Below are positions 8,266 through 18,000 of a DNA stretch of 64,000 nt, piece after piece. The DNA is from CAIVAT01 sp964473485 (GTDB taxonomy: Bacteria > Bacteroidota > Bacteroidia > Bacteroidales > FEN-979): contig CAYYPH010000010.1 in assembly GCA_964473485.1 (NCBI GenBank), positions 1 through 64,000 on the forward strand. The letters are read 5' to 3'. The stretch's first letter is position 1. The number at the start of each line of letters is the position of its first letter. The notes below the pieces were generated by a model. That model searched no databases and had not been told where the DNA came from. It saw only the letters and a list, made by a program, of their open reading frames with translations. The translations under genes and the position numbers were made by a program.

Positions 8266-11200
8266 ATGCGGAAATTTACATTACTTGTTGTTATGCTTGT
8301 TATGGCTGCTGCCGGCGGCTGGGCACAGCAGTTTTCCTACACCGATGGGTGGGGGAAGCCGGGATTCAACCTGGCTGATTCACAAAACACCGGAGTACAG
8401 ATGGTTTTCTCGGTACCTGGTTTTACCATGGAGGACCTGGATGTCAAAGGCATGGTGATGAAGAACATCAACCTGCCGGGAACCTTCCTGTTCAACGATG
8501 AAGGGATGCCCAACCTCCCGGGAAAAGGCGCCTACGTGGCCATCCCGAACGGTGCAAAACCGAAATTCAGGATCGTCTCACAGCGTACCGACCTGATCCA
8601 CAACGTTGAAATTGCCCCAGCCCCCAGGATCCCCCTCGACAATGACCGCAATCCGCTCGATTACACCCCCAACGCTCAGGTTTATTCCACCGATGCCTGG
8701 TATCCTGCTTCACCGGTAAAGATCTCCGAAGTGACCCAGATCCGTGGTGTCGACGTGGTGATCGTCGGCGTTACCCCGTTCCAGTACAACCCGGTAACCA
8801 AAGACCTGCTGGTTTACACCGACCTTAAGGTTGACATCGAATTTGAAGGCGGCGACGGACAATTCGGCAATACCGCTTTCCGCAGCACCTGGTTCGACCC
8901 CATGATGAAGAGCAACATCATCAATTACAGCAGCCTCCCGGCGGTGGATTACAATGCCCGGATGCAGTCGTATGGTGATAAACCGCTGACCGACGAATGT
9001 GAATACATCATCCTCACCCCCACCGGACCCGATTTCCTGGCATGGGCCGATTCACTGAAAAAATGGCGTACCGAACAGGGTATCCTTACCAAGATCTTCA
9101 CCGTGGATGATGTGGGCGGAAATACCACCCAGGCCATCGAGGCATGGATCGATAACGCATACAACACCTGGACCATCAAGCCGGTGGCCTGTCTGATCCT
9201 GGCCGATTACGGCAACGACGGATCCAAGAATGTCATCTCCCCCCTGCTGCCCCATTCAGGTGGCTACCCCAATTTCGCCTCCGATAATAAATATGCCGAC
9301 GTCAACAACGACCAGCTCCCTGACATCGTCTTCAGCCGCATCACGGCCAACAACGCCTCCGAGCTTGACATTATGTGTTCCAAGGTGCTCGATTACGAAC
9401 GCAATCCGCCGGTCGATCCCGACTTCTACGACAAGCCCATCACCGCCCTCGGATGGCAGACCGAACGCTGGTTCCAGCTCTGTTCCGAGATCGTTGGAGG
9501 CTTCTTCAGGAATGAATACAACAAGCACCCCCGTCGTATCAACGCGATCTACCAGGGAACTCCGGGCACGCAATGGTCAACCGCCACCAACACCGCCACC
9601 ATCGTTAACTATTTCGGTCCCAGCGGACTCGGTTACATTCCGCAGCAGCCTAACCAGATGCCCTGCTGCTGGAATGGCGGAACCGCCACCCAGATCAACA
9701 ACGCGATCGATTCCGGCGCCTTCATGATCATGCACCGCGACCATGGCAACTACACCGAATGGGGCGAACCGGCCTACAGCACCAGCTGGGCCATTCAGCT
9801 GAAAAACACCGCCCTTACCTATGTCTTCTCCATCAACTGCGAAACCGGCGCCTATCACCGCAGCAGCGACTGCCTGGGTGAAAAGTTCCACCGTCAGTTC
9901 AAAAACGGACACAATGCGGGTTCTCTTGGCTTCATTGCTCCGACCGAGACCTCCTATTCGTTTGTCAACGACACCTTCGTATGGGGTATGATGGATAACA
10001 TGTGGCCCAATTTCATGCCGGCCGAATATACCTTTCCCGAATCGAGGGGCATTTGTCCCGCCTTCGGACATGCCGCCGGCAAATACTTCCTGCAGCGCTC
10101 TAACTGGCCCTACAATACCAGCAACAAGGTGATCACCTACCAGATGTTCCACATGCACGGCGACGCCTTCCAGGTGCTCTATTCAGAGATTCCCCAGGCC
10201 TTGACCGTGACCCACGATCCCCAGATCAACTACGGCTCTACTACTTTCACAATCCAGACCAACGACAGCGCCTTTATCGCACTGACCATGGGCGACCAGA
10301 TCCTCGCCACCGGTTACGGCAGCGCCACAGGCCCCGTCACACTCACCATCCCGGTGCTGCCGGTTGGTTCAATGGTTAAGATCACCGCCACCAAAACCAA
10401 CTTCTTCCGGTATACCGACGAAGTAGAGGTGGTCTCCGAAAATGTCGTCGCCAACTTCTCTGCAGCCAATACCGATGTCTGTGTTGGATCGACCATCGAT
10501 TTCACCGACATGTCGTCGGGTAACCCGACCCAGTGGGCATGGGAATTCCAGGGTGGCGAACCGGCTGTATCTTCCGCTCCAAATCCCACCGGGATCCGGT
10601 ATGATCAGCCGGGCGACTACAACGTGACCCTCACGGTGTCGAAGACCGGTTCACCCGCTTCCACCATCACCAAAAACGCTTACATCCATGTATCGAACTT
10701 CCCGACCGCCGATTTCCAGGATGCCGAAGGATGTCCCGGCGTACCGGTACAGTTCACCGACATGAGCATCCCCAATGGCGGTACGATCACCAACTGGAAA
10801 TGGACCTTTGGCGACATCGCCTCCGGTTCAGCCGATACCTCCTATGTGCAAAACCCGGAACATACGTATGCCGAACCCGGAACCTACACGGTTGAACTTA
10901 CGGTCACTTCAAACGGACTGTGCATCAATGCCAAGCAAAAGGTCGTGGCCGTTTACAGCCTCCCTGAGGTCCCCGCCAAACCGGCCGGAAATGAAAATCT
11001 CTGTAAAAATGCCACCGGCATTGCCTATACCACCGAATCGACCATTGGTGCAGACACTTATGTCTGGATGGTGGAACCCGACAGCGCCGGCACGATCGAA
11101 GGCACCGGTACCACCGGAACCCTTTCGCTGAAAGACGGATTTACCGGCAATTTCACGGTGAAGGTCCAGGGAGAAAACCAATGCGGCAAAGGCCTCATCT

Positions 11201-11778
11201 CCGAAGATCTCGCCATTACGGTTATTGACAAACCTGTCGCTCCCGCCAAACCCGCCGGTCCCGACACCGTCAACCTCAACAAGGTACAATCCAGCCAGTT
11301 CACCATAGCTGAAGTTCCCGGAGCCCTCTCCTACACCTGGAACCTGACCCCGGCCGAGGCAGGAACGCTCGCAGCCGACGGCCTGACCGCCACTGTTAAC
11401 TGGAACACCGACTACCGCGGAAATGCCTCGGTGACCGCCCTGGCATCGAACACCTGCGGAAACAGTCCCGATGCTGAAGCAAAGACCATACATCTTTACT
11501 CCAATGTCGGCGTTTCAGAACCTGCCGGCATCGGCATCGAGGTATATCCCAATCCCAGCAACGGTAAGTTCAGCCTCGCGATAACCGCCGCCACCGGCAA
11601 GGTTGACATCAGCCTTATCAACACCCTTGGCGTAACCCTCTACAGTGAAACCAACGTGAAGGTCAACGGCAATCTCCGGAAGAACCTCGACCTGTCGTCG
11701 CTCCCCAAAGGCGTTTACACCCTGAAGGTCGAAGGCGGCAACCTCTCCAACACGATCAAAGTGGTGATCGGGAGGTAA
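8266..11778 (+). CDS. Large gingipain-like C25 peptidase with PKD/Ig-like modules, T9SS cargo
   Basis: A 1170-residue secreted peptidase. Residues 1-20 are a signal peptide ending AWAQQ-like; a propeptide runs to about 240. The C25 domain (about 245-640) contains DHGN with His493 and SINCETGAY with Cys525. Their 32-residue spacing and the later Cys-x-x-E match the gingipain layout. C-terminal to it are an Ig-like domain (about 650-725), two PKD domains (about 730-810 and 815-900), two further Ig/PKD-like modules (about 905-1080), and a T9SS sorting domain (VYPNPSNGKF to VVIGR). The PKD modules may bind protein or glycan substrates. It ends at a strong bidirectional terminator. Confidence 0.88.
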   Translation: MRKFTLLVVMLVMAAAGGWAQQFSYTDGWGKPGFNLADSQNTGVQMVFSVPGFTMEDLDVKGMVMKNINLPGTFLFNDEGMPNLPGKGAYVAIPNGAKPKFRIVSQRTDLIHNVEIAPAPRIPLDNDRNPLDYTPNAQVYSTDAWYPASPVKISEVTQIRGVDVVIVGVTPFQYNPVTKDLLVYTDLKVDIEFEGGDGQFGNTAFRSTWFDPMMKSNIINYSSLPAVDYNARMQSYGDKPLTDECEYIILTPTGPDFLAWADSLKKWRTEQGILTKIFTVDDVGGNTTQAIEAWIDNAYNTWTIKPVACLILADYGNDGSKNVISPLLPHSGGYPNFASDNKYADVNNDQLPDIVFSRITANNASELDIMCSKVLDYERNPPVDPDFYDKPITALGWQTERWFQLCSEIVGGFFRNEYNKHPRRINAIYQGTPGTQWSTATNTATIVNYFGPSGLGYIPQQPNQMPCCWNGGTATQINNAIDSGAFMIMHRDHGNYTEWGEPAYSTSWAIQLKNTALTYVFSINCETGAYHRSSDCLGEKFHRQFKNGHNAGSLGFIAPTETSYSFVNDTFVWGMMDNMWPNFMPAEYTFPESRGICPAFGHAAGKYFLQRSNWPYNTSNKVITYQMFHMHGDAFQVLYSEIPQALTVTHDPQINYGSTTFTIQTNDSAFIALTMGDQILATGYGSATGPVTLTIPVLPVGSMVKITATKTNFFRYTDEVEVVSENVVANFSAANTDVCVGSTIDFTDMSSGNPTQWAWEFQGGEPAVSSAPNPTGIRYDQPGDYNVTLTVSKTGSPASTITKNAYIHVSNFPTADFQDAEGCPGVPVQFTDMSIPNGGTITNWKWTFGDIASGSADTSYVQNPEHTYAEPGTYTVELTVTSNGLCINAKQKVVAVYSLPEVPAKPAGNENLCKNATGIAYTTESTIGADTYVWMVEPDSAGTIEGTGTTGTLSLKDGFTGNFTVKVQGENQCGKGLISEDLAITVIDKPVAPAKPAGPDTVNLNKVQSSQFTIAEVPGALSYTWNLTPAEAGTLAADGLTATVNWNTDYRGNASVTALASNTCGNSPDAEAKTIHLYSNVGVSEPAGIGIEVYPNPSNGKFSLAITAATGKVDISLINTLGVTLYSETNVKVNGNLRKNLDLSSLPKGVYTLKVEGGNLSNTIKVVIGR

Positions 11779-11791
11779 GCTTACTTCTTCG

Positions 11792-11838
11792 AAAAAACGA
11801 GGGTGACTCTGAAACAGAGCCACCCTCGTTTTTTTTCA
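11792..11838. terminator. Bidirectional terminator between convergent genes
   Basis: AACGAGGGTG-A-CTCTG pairs with CAGAG-C-CACCCTCGTT around an AAA loop. An A-run precedes and a T-run follows, so it can work on both strands. It lies 13 bp after the peptidase stop codon and 25 bp before the end of the convergent minus-strand gene. Confidence 0.92.
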
Positions 11839-11862
11839 TCATCAATTTTTCACGGATACTTC

Positions 11863-13476
11863 TTATGGGACTTCAAGCCCTTTCATCCGCATCAGCTCCT
11901 TCACACTATCCGCAGAAACAATGCGGTTCATCTGCAAATACAACAAAACAAGGTTGTGATTCGCCTGCTGATGGTACGGATCAAGGTCGATAACACGGCC
12001 CAACGCCCATGCCGCACTATCCATCAGATTCTTCATGAAATAAGCGTTTGCCAGACCAAAGAAATTATCGGGAATTTTCGAAACTCTGGCTTCTGATAAA
12101 AAATGTTTCCGGGCCTCTTCAATTGATCCTTCATCCAGGGCAATTTTGCCCAATAAATAATTGATCATTTTTTCCTCAGGATTCAATTGATATGCTTTCA
12201 GAAAATACTTCTTCATCTCAAGGGTGTCGGTCTGTCTCAATCCAAACATCATATTCGCATACGACGATGAGGGATTATCCTTGACCGCCTGCCCCCAGAA
12301 TGCAACAGGGTCACTGTAATGACCGATCCTGTTATAAGTGATGGCAGAACACACAAGAAGGATTAAAACGCCCCCATAAAGCTTTAAAGTTCGGTTTCCG
12401 GTCAATTTACTAATGAGAAATAAGTTCGGTTTAATATGCCCGTTCGGATTTTCCGGATATCCGGTAAAAATAAACGTCTGGCTCAGTACGAGCAAGATCC
12501 CTGCAATGGGTATATATAACCTGTGCTCAAAGGTCTGATCATTCAGGTAAGGCGGAACAAGGAGAACCGGAAATAAAAATAAAAGGAACCACAACAGTCC
12601 GATCAATGTTATGACCTTTAACATACTCCGTGACAAAACAATTATGCCTGATAAGATAACCAGGGCCGCCACGCCCCACCAAACGGATGTTTCTTTTATC
12701 GCCGGAAATACCGAAAGATTAACGGGGAAAAAAATTTTCCCCAGGTACTGAAGTATTACCGGCCATCGTACCAGTGCATTTTTTAAAAGCTCAACCGTAT
12801 CCAGATTCCCCTGAAGTAAGGTCGCCTTTGACCGGATAACAAAATATAGCATTATCGCAATAATCCATGAAACAAGAACCGGCAACCACCTTATTCGCGA
12901 CGCTTTGAAAATAAGGATGTATACCGGAAATGATACCAGCGGGATAATTATCGCCGACTCTTTTGTGAAGAGTGATAAGACAAAGGTTAGCCAGGCTAAG
13001 GCAAGGTAGTACCATTTACCGGTGAGCATATACTTCCGCGTAAGAATAATCCCGGAAAGGAAAAGGATCATAAGAATTGAATCATTCCGGCCAGGAATCC
13101 AGGCCACGGCCTGGCTTAACACAGGATGAACTGCGAAGAGCAGCGCCAAAAACAGCGCTGCACTGGTACTGATGCGTGTTTTTGATAAAAATTCAAAAAG
13201 CAGCAGAACAGATAAAATATGATATATCAGGTTAGTAAGATGATAACCTGCAGGATTCAATCCAAACAGTTTCGATTCAATGATAAAATCGACAAGAAAA
13301 AGAGGTCTGTAATAGATGTCTTGTTCCGGATTGAACAGGCCACGGCAAAAAGCAGCCATGATATTCTCTGGCTTATCATTAAAACCTTGATTTTCAACGA
13401 TAAAAATCGTGTCATCAAGCATCGTAAAGCCCAGACTGAATACCTTAAAGTAGACCATCAGGGGAACCAAAATCAA
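11863..13476 (-). CDS. Membrane GT-C glycosyltransferase with TPRs (TMTC/protein O-mannosyltransferase-like)
   Basis: At least 537 residues. An N-terminal hydrophobic segment leads to MLDD (Asp21, Asp22), the acidic pair typical of GT-C enzymes in the first external loop. YYRPLF (about 55) and HPVLSQAVAWIPGRND (about 115-130) follow, as in TMTC-type and bacterial O-mannosyltransferase-like proteins. Roughly ten membrane helices precede C-terminal TPR-like helices (about 400-537). It should transfer a sugar from a lipid-linked donor to an extracytoplasmic acceptor. The start is uncertain: 13476 is a TTG, no ATG lies upstream before the preceding gene's stop at 13560, and a CTG at 13539 would give a basic leader before the first helix. 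It is directly downstream of a cohesin/T9SS gene, so secreted proteins are plausible acceptors (inference). Confidence 0.72.
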   Translation of the reverse strand: MILVPLMVYFKVFSLGFTMLDDTIFIVENQGFNDKPENIMAAFCRGLFNPEQDIYYRPLFLVDFIIESKLFGLNPAGYHLTNLIYHILSVLLLFEFLSKTRISTSAALFLALLFAVHPVLSQAVAWIPGRNDSILMILFLSGIILTRKYMLTGKWYYLALAWLTFVLSLFTKESAIIIPLVSFPVYILIFKASRIRWLPVLVSWIIAIMLYFVIRSKATLLQGNLDTVELLKNALVRWPVILQYLGKIFFPVNLSVFPAIKETSVWWGVAALVILSGIIVLSRSMLKVITLIGLLWFLLFLFPVLLVPPYLNDQTFEHRLYIPIAGILLVLSQTFIFTGYPENPNGHIKPNLFLISKLTGNRTLKLYGGVLILLVCSAITYNRIGHYSDPVAFWGQAVKDNPSSSYANMMFGLRQTDTLEMKKYFLKAYQLNPEEKMINYLLGKIALDEGSIEEARKHFLSEARVSKIPDNFFGLANAYFMKNLMDSAAWALGRVIDLDPYHQQANHNLVLLYLQMNRIVSADSVKELMRMKGLEVP

Positions 13477-13559
13477 CAGTGCAAAAACTACTGTCGTGTT
13501 TTCGTACCATTGAACAGTATTTCTGCGTGCTTTATTCAGGAGGTGATTACTTTTACTGA

Positions 13560-14897
13560 TTATTGTTTGAGGATTTTCACAAAATCAATTGCTCCCTGCA
13601 TTTCCAGTTTTATCAGATATAACCCTTTTGGAAAATTGGATAGTGCTATCCTTTCAGCTGACGATGAGAAAACATGTTTTGAGTAAACTTCGTTGCCCAT
13701 GACTCCATAGATCGTTACTTTACCGGTAAATGAAAGTCCTTTTTCACGTGGTTCAACCATAATATCTCCGGCCGTAGGATTCGGGTAAACGACAAAACGT
13801 GGGATGGCACGAACCTCTTTCTGATTTTCATGATCCGGCCCGCCGTAAATCAAGCTTCCCGGAGCATTGGTGGCCGATTGGCAGTAAACGCCGTTTGTCG
13901 TAATATTTCCGTGAACGATTCCCCCGGCGTTACATGCAAAACCCGGGAGGAAACGGATGTTGCCAGCCGAAACGAATGTTGCAGTTCCGCCGTTCAATAT
14001 TACCACCGGAGTTCCGTCACCGGCAACATTGATGGTCTGTGATGCTTCAAAACACACCGATTGTCCGTTTCCAATATAAATATTAGAAACCTGTAGAAAC
14101 GAAGGGACAATGCTGCCAACCGTTATATTCAGATTTTCTGCCGGGGTTCCGGCGCCACAAATATTGGTACCAGCCACCGTCATTATGCCCGATTGGGCTG
14201 ATCCTGAGAAATCAACAAGTATGCTGTTGGTATTCAACCCTGATCCTATGGAGGCTCCTTGTGGTAGCGTCCAGGAATAACCTGTGGCATTAGAGACAGG
14301 CACTATACTATAAGCAACCCCTGTCTGACCCCTTGTTACGCTGGTCGGGCCAGATATCGGGCCGGCAGGACCGGGACCTTTACTTCCGACACTTCCGTCA
14401 TGATAAAACGTTGTGGTAGGTAAATCGTTCATGGCAAAAGCATTTTCGTCACCGTATTCACAGTCTTGTCCTCCATTGGAGATATTGTTAAAAGTCAGGG
14501 ATGTTGTGCCGGAAATATAATTGAAGGTAAGCCATACCAGTGTGTCGGTTGGGTTAAGGGTCACTGCAGTGCTCTTGTAAACGGCAAGCTGTATCTTATA
14601 TAATGTGCCGCTTCCGGCAACCGGCGAAGCATTGAATGTTACCAACGGAAGGTTGCTGTTCCCTACACCTGAATAAAATGTCATGACCGAATTGTCATAC
14701 TCCAACCTCAGGTTTACAGCTTTGATGTTTGTAAATCCAGCAACGGTTATCGGTATCACCACCTGCCCGCCGGGGCAGGCATTCCGCGATATTACCGAAG
14801 TAACAGGGGCATCACGTATGGCCCATGATGTGTGTACAAAACCCATGAGGATCAGGATTGTCATCATTAGACACGAAGGCTTTAACAGTTTTTTCAT
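13560..14897 (-). CDS. Secreted cohesin-domain protein with T9SS sorting domain
   Basis: 445 residues from the ATG at 14897; a GTG three codons earlier is less likely. Residues 1-26 are a signal peptide. Residues about 30-165 resemble a cohesin domain (VNLRLEYDNSVMTFYSG, later VWLTFNYISGTTSLTF). A PKD-like module follows (ISGPTSVTRGQTGVAYSI, about 175-260), of the type repeated at the end of the 3469-residue neighbour. A cysteine-containing linker and a T9SS domain (VYPNPTAGDI to KILKQ) complete it. Cohesins bind dockerins; the 811-residue protein encoded upstream on this strand carries one. Cohesin assignment rests on pattern, not on a search. Confidence 0.75.
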   Translation of the reverse strand: MKKLLKPSCLMMTILILMGFVHTSWAIRDAPVTSVISRNACPGGQVVIPITVAGFTNIKAVNLRLEYDNSVMTFYSGVGNSNLPLVTFNASPVAGSGTLYKIQLAVYKSTAVTLNPTDTLVWLTFNYISGTTSLTFNNISNGGQDCEYGDENAFAMNDLPTTTFYHDGSVGSKGPGPAGPISGPTSVTRGQTGVAYSIVPVSNATGYSWTLPQGASIGSGLNTNSILVDFSGSAQSGIMTVAGTNICGAGTPAENLNITVGSIVPSFLQVSNIYIGNGQSVCFEASQTINVAGDGTPVVILNGGTATFVSAGNIRFLPGFACNAGGIVHGNITTNGVYCQSATNAPGSLIYGGPDHENQKEVRAIPRFVVYPNPTAGDIMVEPREKGLSFTGKVTIYGVMGNEVYSKHVFSSSAERIALSNFPKGLYLIKLEMQGAIDFVKILKQ

Positions 14898-15005
14898 AAA
14901 ATACACTCTTAAAAATTTCTATTAACAGATGGTCACTGGTAAGTCTGAGATATGTTTTGTAAAAATAAAAAAAAACAGCTTGTAACCAGCATTAAATGAC
15001 CTTGC

Positions 15006-15036
15006 AAAAAAGAAAAAGCCGTCCTTTTGAGACGGC
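15006..15036 (-). terminator. Terminator for the 3469-residue protein gene
   Basis: GCCGTC (15018-15023) and GACGGC (15031-15036) form a stem. On the minus strand it is followed by TTTTTCTTTTTT. It lies 24 bp after the stop codon of the giant gene. Confidence 0.85.
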
Positions 15037-15060
15037 CTTCTCCTTTATGGAAGCATTTAC

Positions 15061-18000
15061 TTAGTGTTTCACAATTATTTTCTTGATCACCTTATGTTCT
15101 TTATTCGTGAAGACCACGGAATAAACACCATTGGCGACCGGTCGCATATCTACCCTTGCTTCATACCTGCCTCCGGTAGTGGTGAGGTCTGTCTTCTGAT
15201 ATACTTTCATGCCGATCTGGTTGTAAACCGTCATGGTGAAAGTATCTTCGCCAGGATAGGTAATAGCAACATTGAACTGTCCGTCGTTGGGTACCGGATA
15301 GATCAGGAAGGATGCCTCCTGAGGTAATTCCGGTACGCCAACGATTTCGATCCAGACTTTGTTCGAAATACCTGAGGAGCATCCGTTGATGGTTACAATA
15401 CACCAGTAGTAGCCGGTATTATGGGTTACTACATAGGTTTGTCCGGTTGCTCCGGGAATGGCAACACCCTCATAATACCACTGATTACCCACTGGCGAAC
15501 TGCTTGTCAGGATGTTCCCGTTGGCTGTTACAACCGGTGCATCGGGTATTCCGTTTATGGTAACATTGAAGTTTGGTGAAGGTGTACCGCTTCCGCAAGC
15601 ATTCGTACCCTTTACGGTAATTACGCCTGTACCCGGAGTAAGGCCAACATTGACGATGATGCTGTTCGTGTTGGCGCCCGATACAATGGTCATACCGGCA
15701 GGTACAGTCCATCCGTAAGATGTTGCGTTAGCAATGGCTGGAACTGAATAATTCACCCCATTGGTCCCTGCACATACCGAGGCGGGTCCAGTGATGGTCC
15801 CGGCTGCAGCAGGCAGCGGATTGACTGTAACCGCAAAGGAGGACGGTGTTCCGTTTCCGCAACTGTTCGTTCCTGCCACAGTTACGTTTCCTGATACGGC
15901 AGCAGATCCGAAATTGACTGTTATGTTGGTTGTACCCTGGCCGCTTGCGATAGAGGCTCCGGCAGGTACCGTCCAGGTGTAGCTGGTGGCATTCGTAACC
16001 GGAGTTGTAGAATAGGCAACACCATTGGTTCCTGCACAAACAGATGCTGTTCCCGTAATCGGAGCAGCCGGGGCGGGCACAGGGGTTACAAAGAGATTGT
16101 AAACTGTAGGTACGGCAGCAGTGCAACCGAATGAATTGGAATAGTTAACACTTACCGATTGAGCGCCTGCAGTGTTCCACGTTACATTGATCGCACTGGT
16201 ACCCTGGCCAGAAATGATGGTTCCGCCTGCAGATACAGTCCATACGTATCCGGTCATTCCCGATTCAGTGTAATACATGTTACCTGAAGACCCTACGCAT
16301 GGCGTGTTATTACTTCCGATGGTCGGAACAGGTAACGGATTCACATTAACACTGTATGAAGTCGGGGCCACTGAGGTACAACCATTGCTGTTGGTATATC
16401 CTACTGTAACAGCCTGCAGTCCGGTTGTATGCCAGGTTACGGTCACACTGTTACTGGTAGGAGTACCACCTGCAGTGATCGTTCCGCCCGAAGAAACTGT
16501 CCAAACATAATTTGTCATACCAGTTTGCGTGGTATATACGACGTTGGTCGCATTTTTACAAACAGAGTTAGGACCTGTAATGGTCGGTACAGGCAGAGGA
16601 TTTACGGTCACGTTATATACCGTCGGGTTAACTGCGGTACAGCCGTTCGCATTGTAATAGTTGACTGAGACAGTCTGAGGTCCGACAGCCGACCAGGTAA
16701 CGGTGATTGCATTGCTCGCTGCTCCTGAAGTGATGGTACCACCTGCCGAAACAGTCCAGGTGTACTGGGTCATACCGGCTTGTGTGGTATAAACATGACC
16801 CGAACTGTTAACGCAGACCGAATTGGGACCCGTAATCGTGGGTACAGGCAACGGATTTACCGTCACGGTCTTCACCGTTGGCGAGGCAGCCGAACATCCC
16901 GTGGTAGGGCTGGTATAATTCACACTGATCGTCTGGATACCGGCAGTATTCCAGGTAACAAATACAGCATTCGATCCCTGTCCTGAAGTAATGGTACCTC
17001 CCGAAGAAATCGTCCAGATGTAATTGTTCATGCCCGGATCAGTGCTATAGGCAACACCGGTGGTACCTGCGCAAACAACCGATACTCCATTGAGATTAGG
17101 CACAGGGCTGGCATTTACGGTAACATTCTTCACTACCGGAGCTGCTGCCGTGCATCCGTTTGCATCGGTATAGTTTACACTGACTGTTTGTGGTCCCGGG
17201 GCATTCCAGACTACCGAAATGGCGTTCGTACCAGCACCTGATACAATGGTTCCTCCAACTGAAATGGTCCAGATATAACCAGTCATACCCGCCTCCGTGG
17301 TGTAAACACCCGGAGCCTGATTGGTGCAAGCGGTGGCAGGACCGGTAATTGTTGGCACCGGTAAAGGATTCACAGTAATGGTGACGACATTGGTATTAAA
17401 AGTGCCACAACCAATCGCGGAAGTTTGCTGTAATCTGTAGTAGGTTGTTACATTCAGAATGCCCGGTTGATAGTTCAGGTTGGTGGCTCCGGTAATGGCA
17501 ACAAAGTTGACATTGTCGGTTGAACTGAACCACTGGTAAGCATACGGTTGCATTCCGCCGGATGGTGCGGTTCCGGTCAACAGCGCGGGTGCAGTGTTGA
17601 AACAGATGCTCTGATTTGCAGCAATGGATCCAACCACAAAAGGTTGTTTGACATCCACATTCAGAACAGAAGGTGAGGTGGCTGTACAACCATTGGCATT
17701 GGTGTAATTCACACTCACTGTCTGAGGTCCTGCAATATTCCAGGTAACCTGTATCGAACCCGTTCCCTGGCCTGCCGAAATAGTTCCGCCTGCCGAAACA
17801 GTCCAGATATATCCGGTCATTCCGCTCTCGGTGGTGTAAGTTACTCCGGTAGCGCCGAAACATACGTCAACAGCACCTGTGATCGTGGGCACCGGTAAAG
17901 GATTTACCGTAACTATCACATTGTTTGTGTTTGAACATCCGGTTGCAGTGATTGTTTCGACCAAGGTATAGGTTGTGGTCACCAACGGTGAAACCGTCGG

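Noticed and set aside
13219..13686. Plus-strand frame of 155 codons across the TMTC-like and cohesin genes
   Set aside because: It spans the junction of two well-supported minus-strand genes and resembles no protein family.
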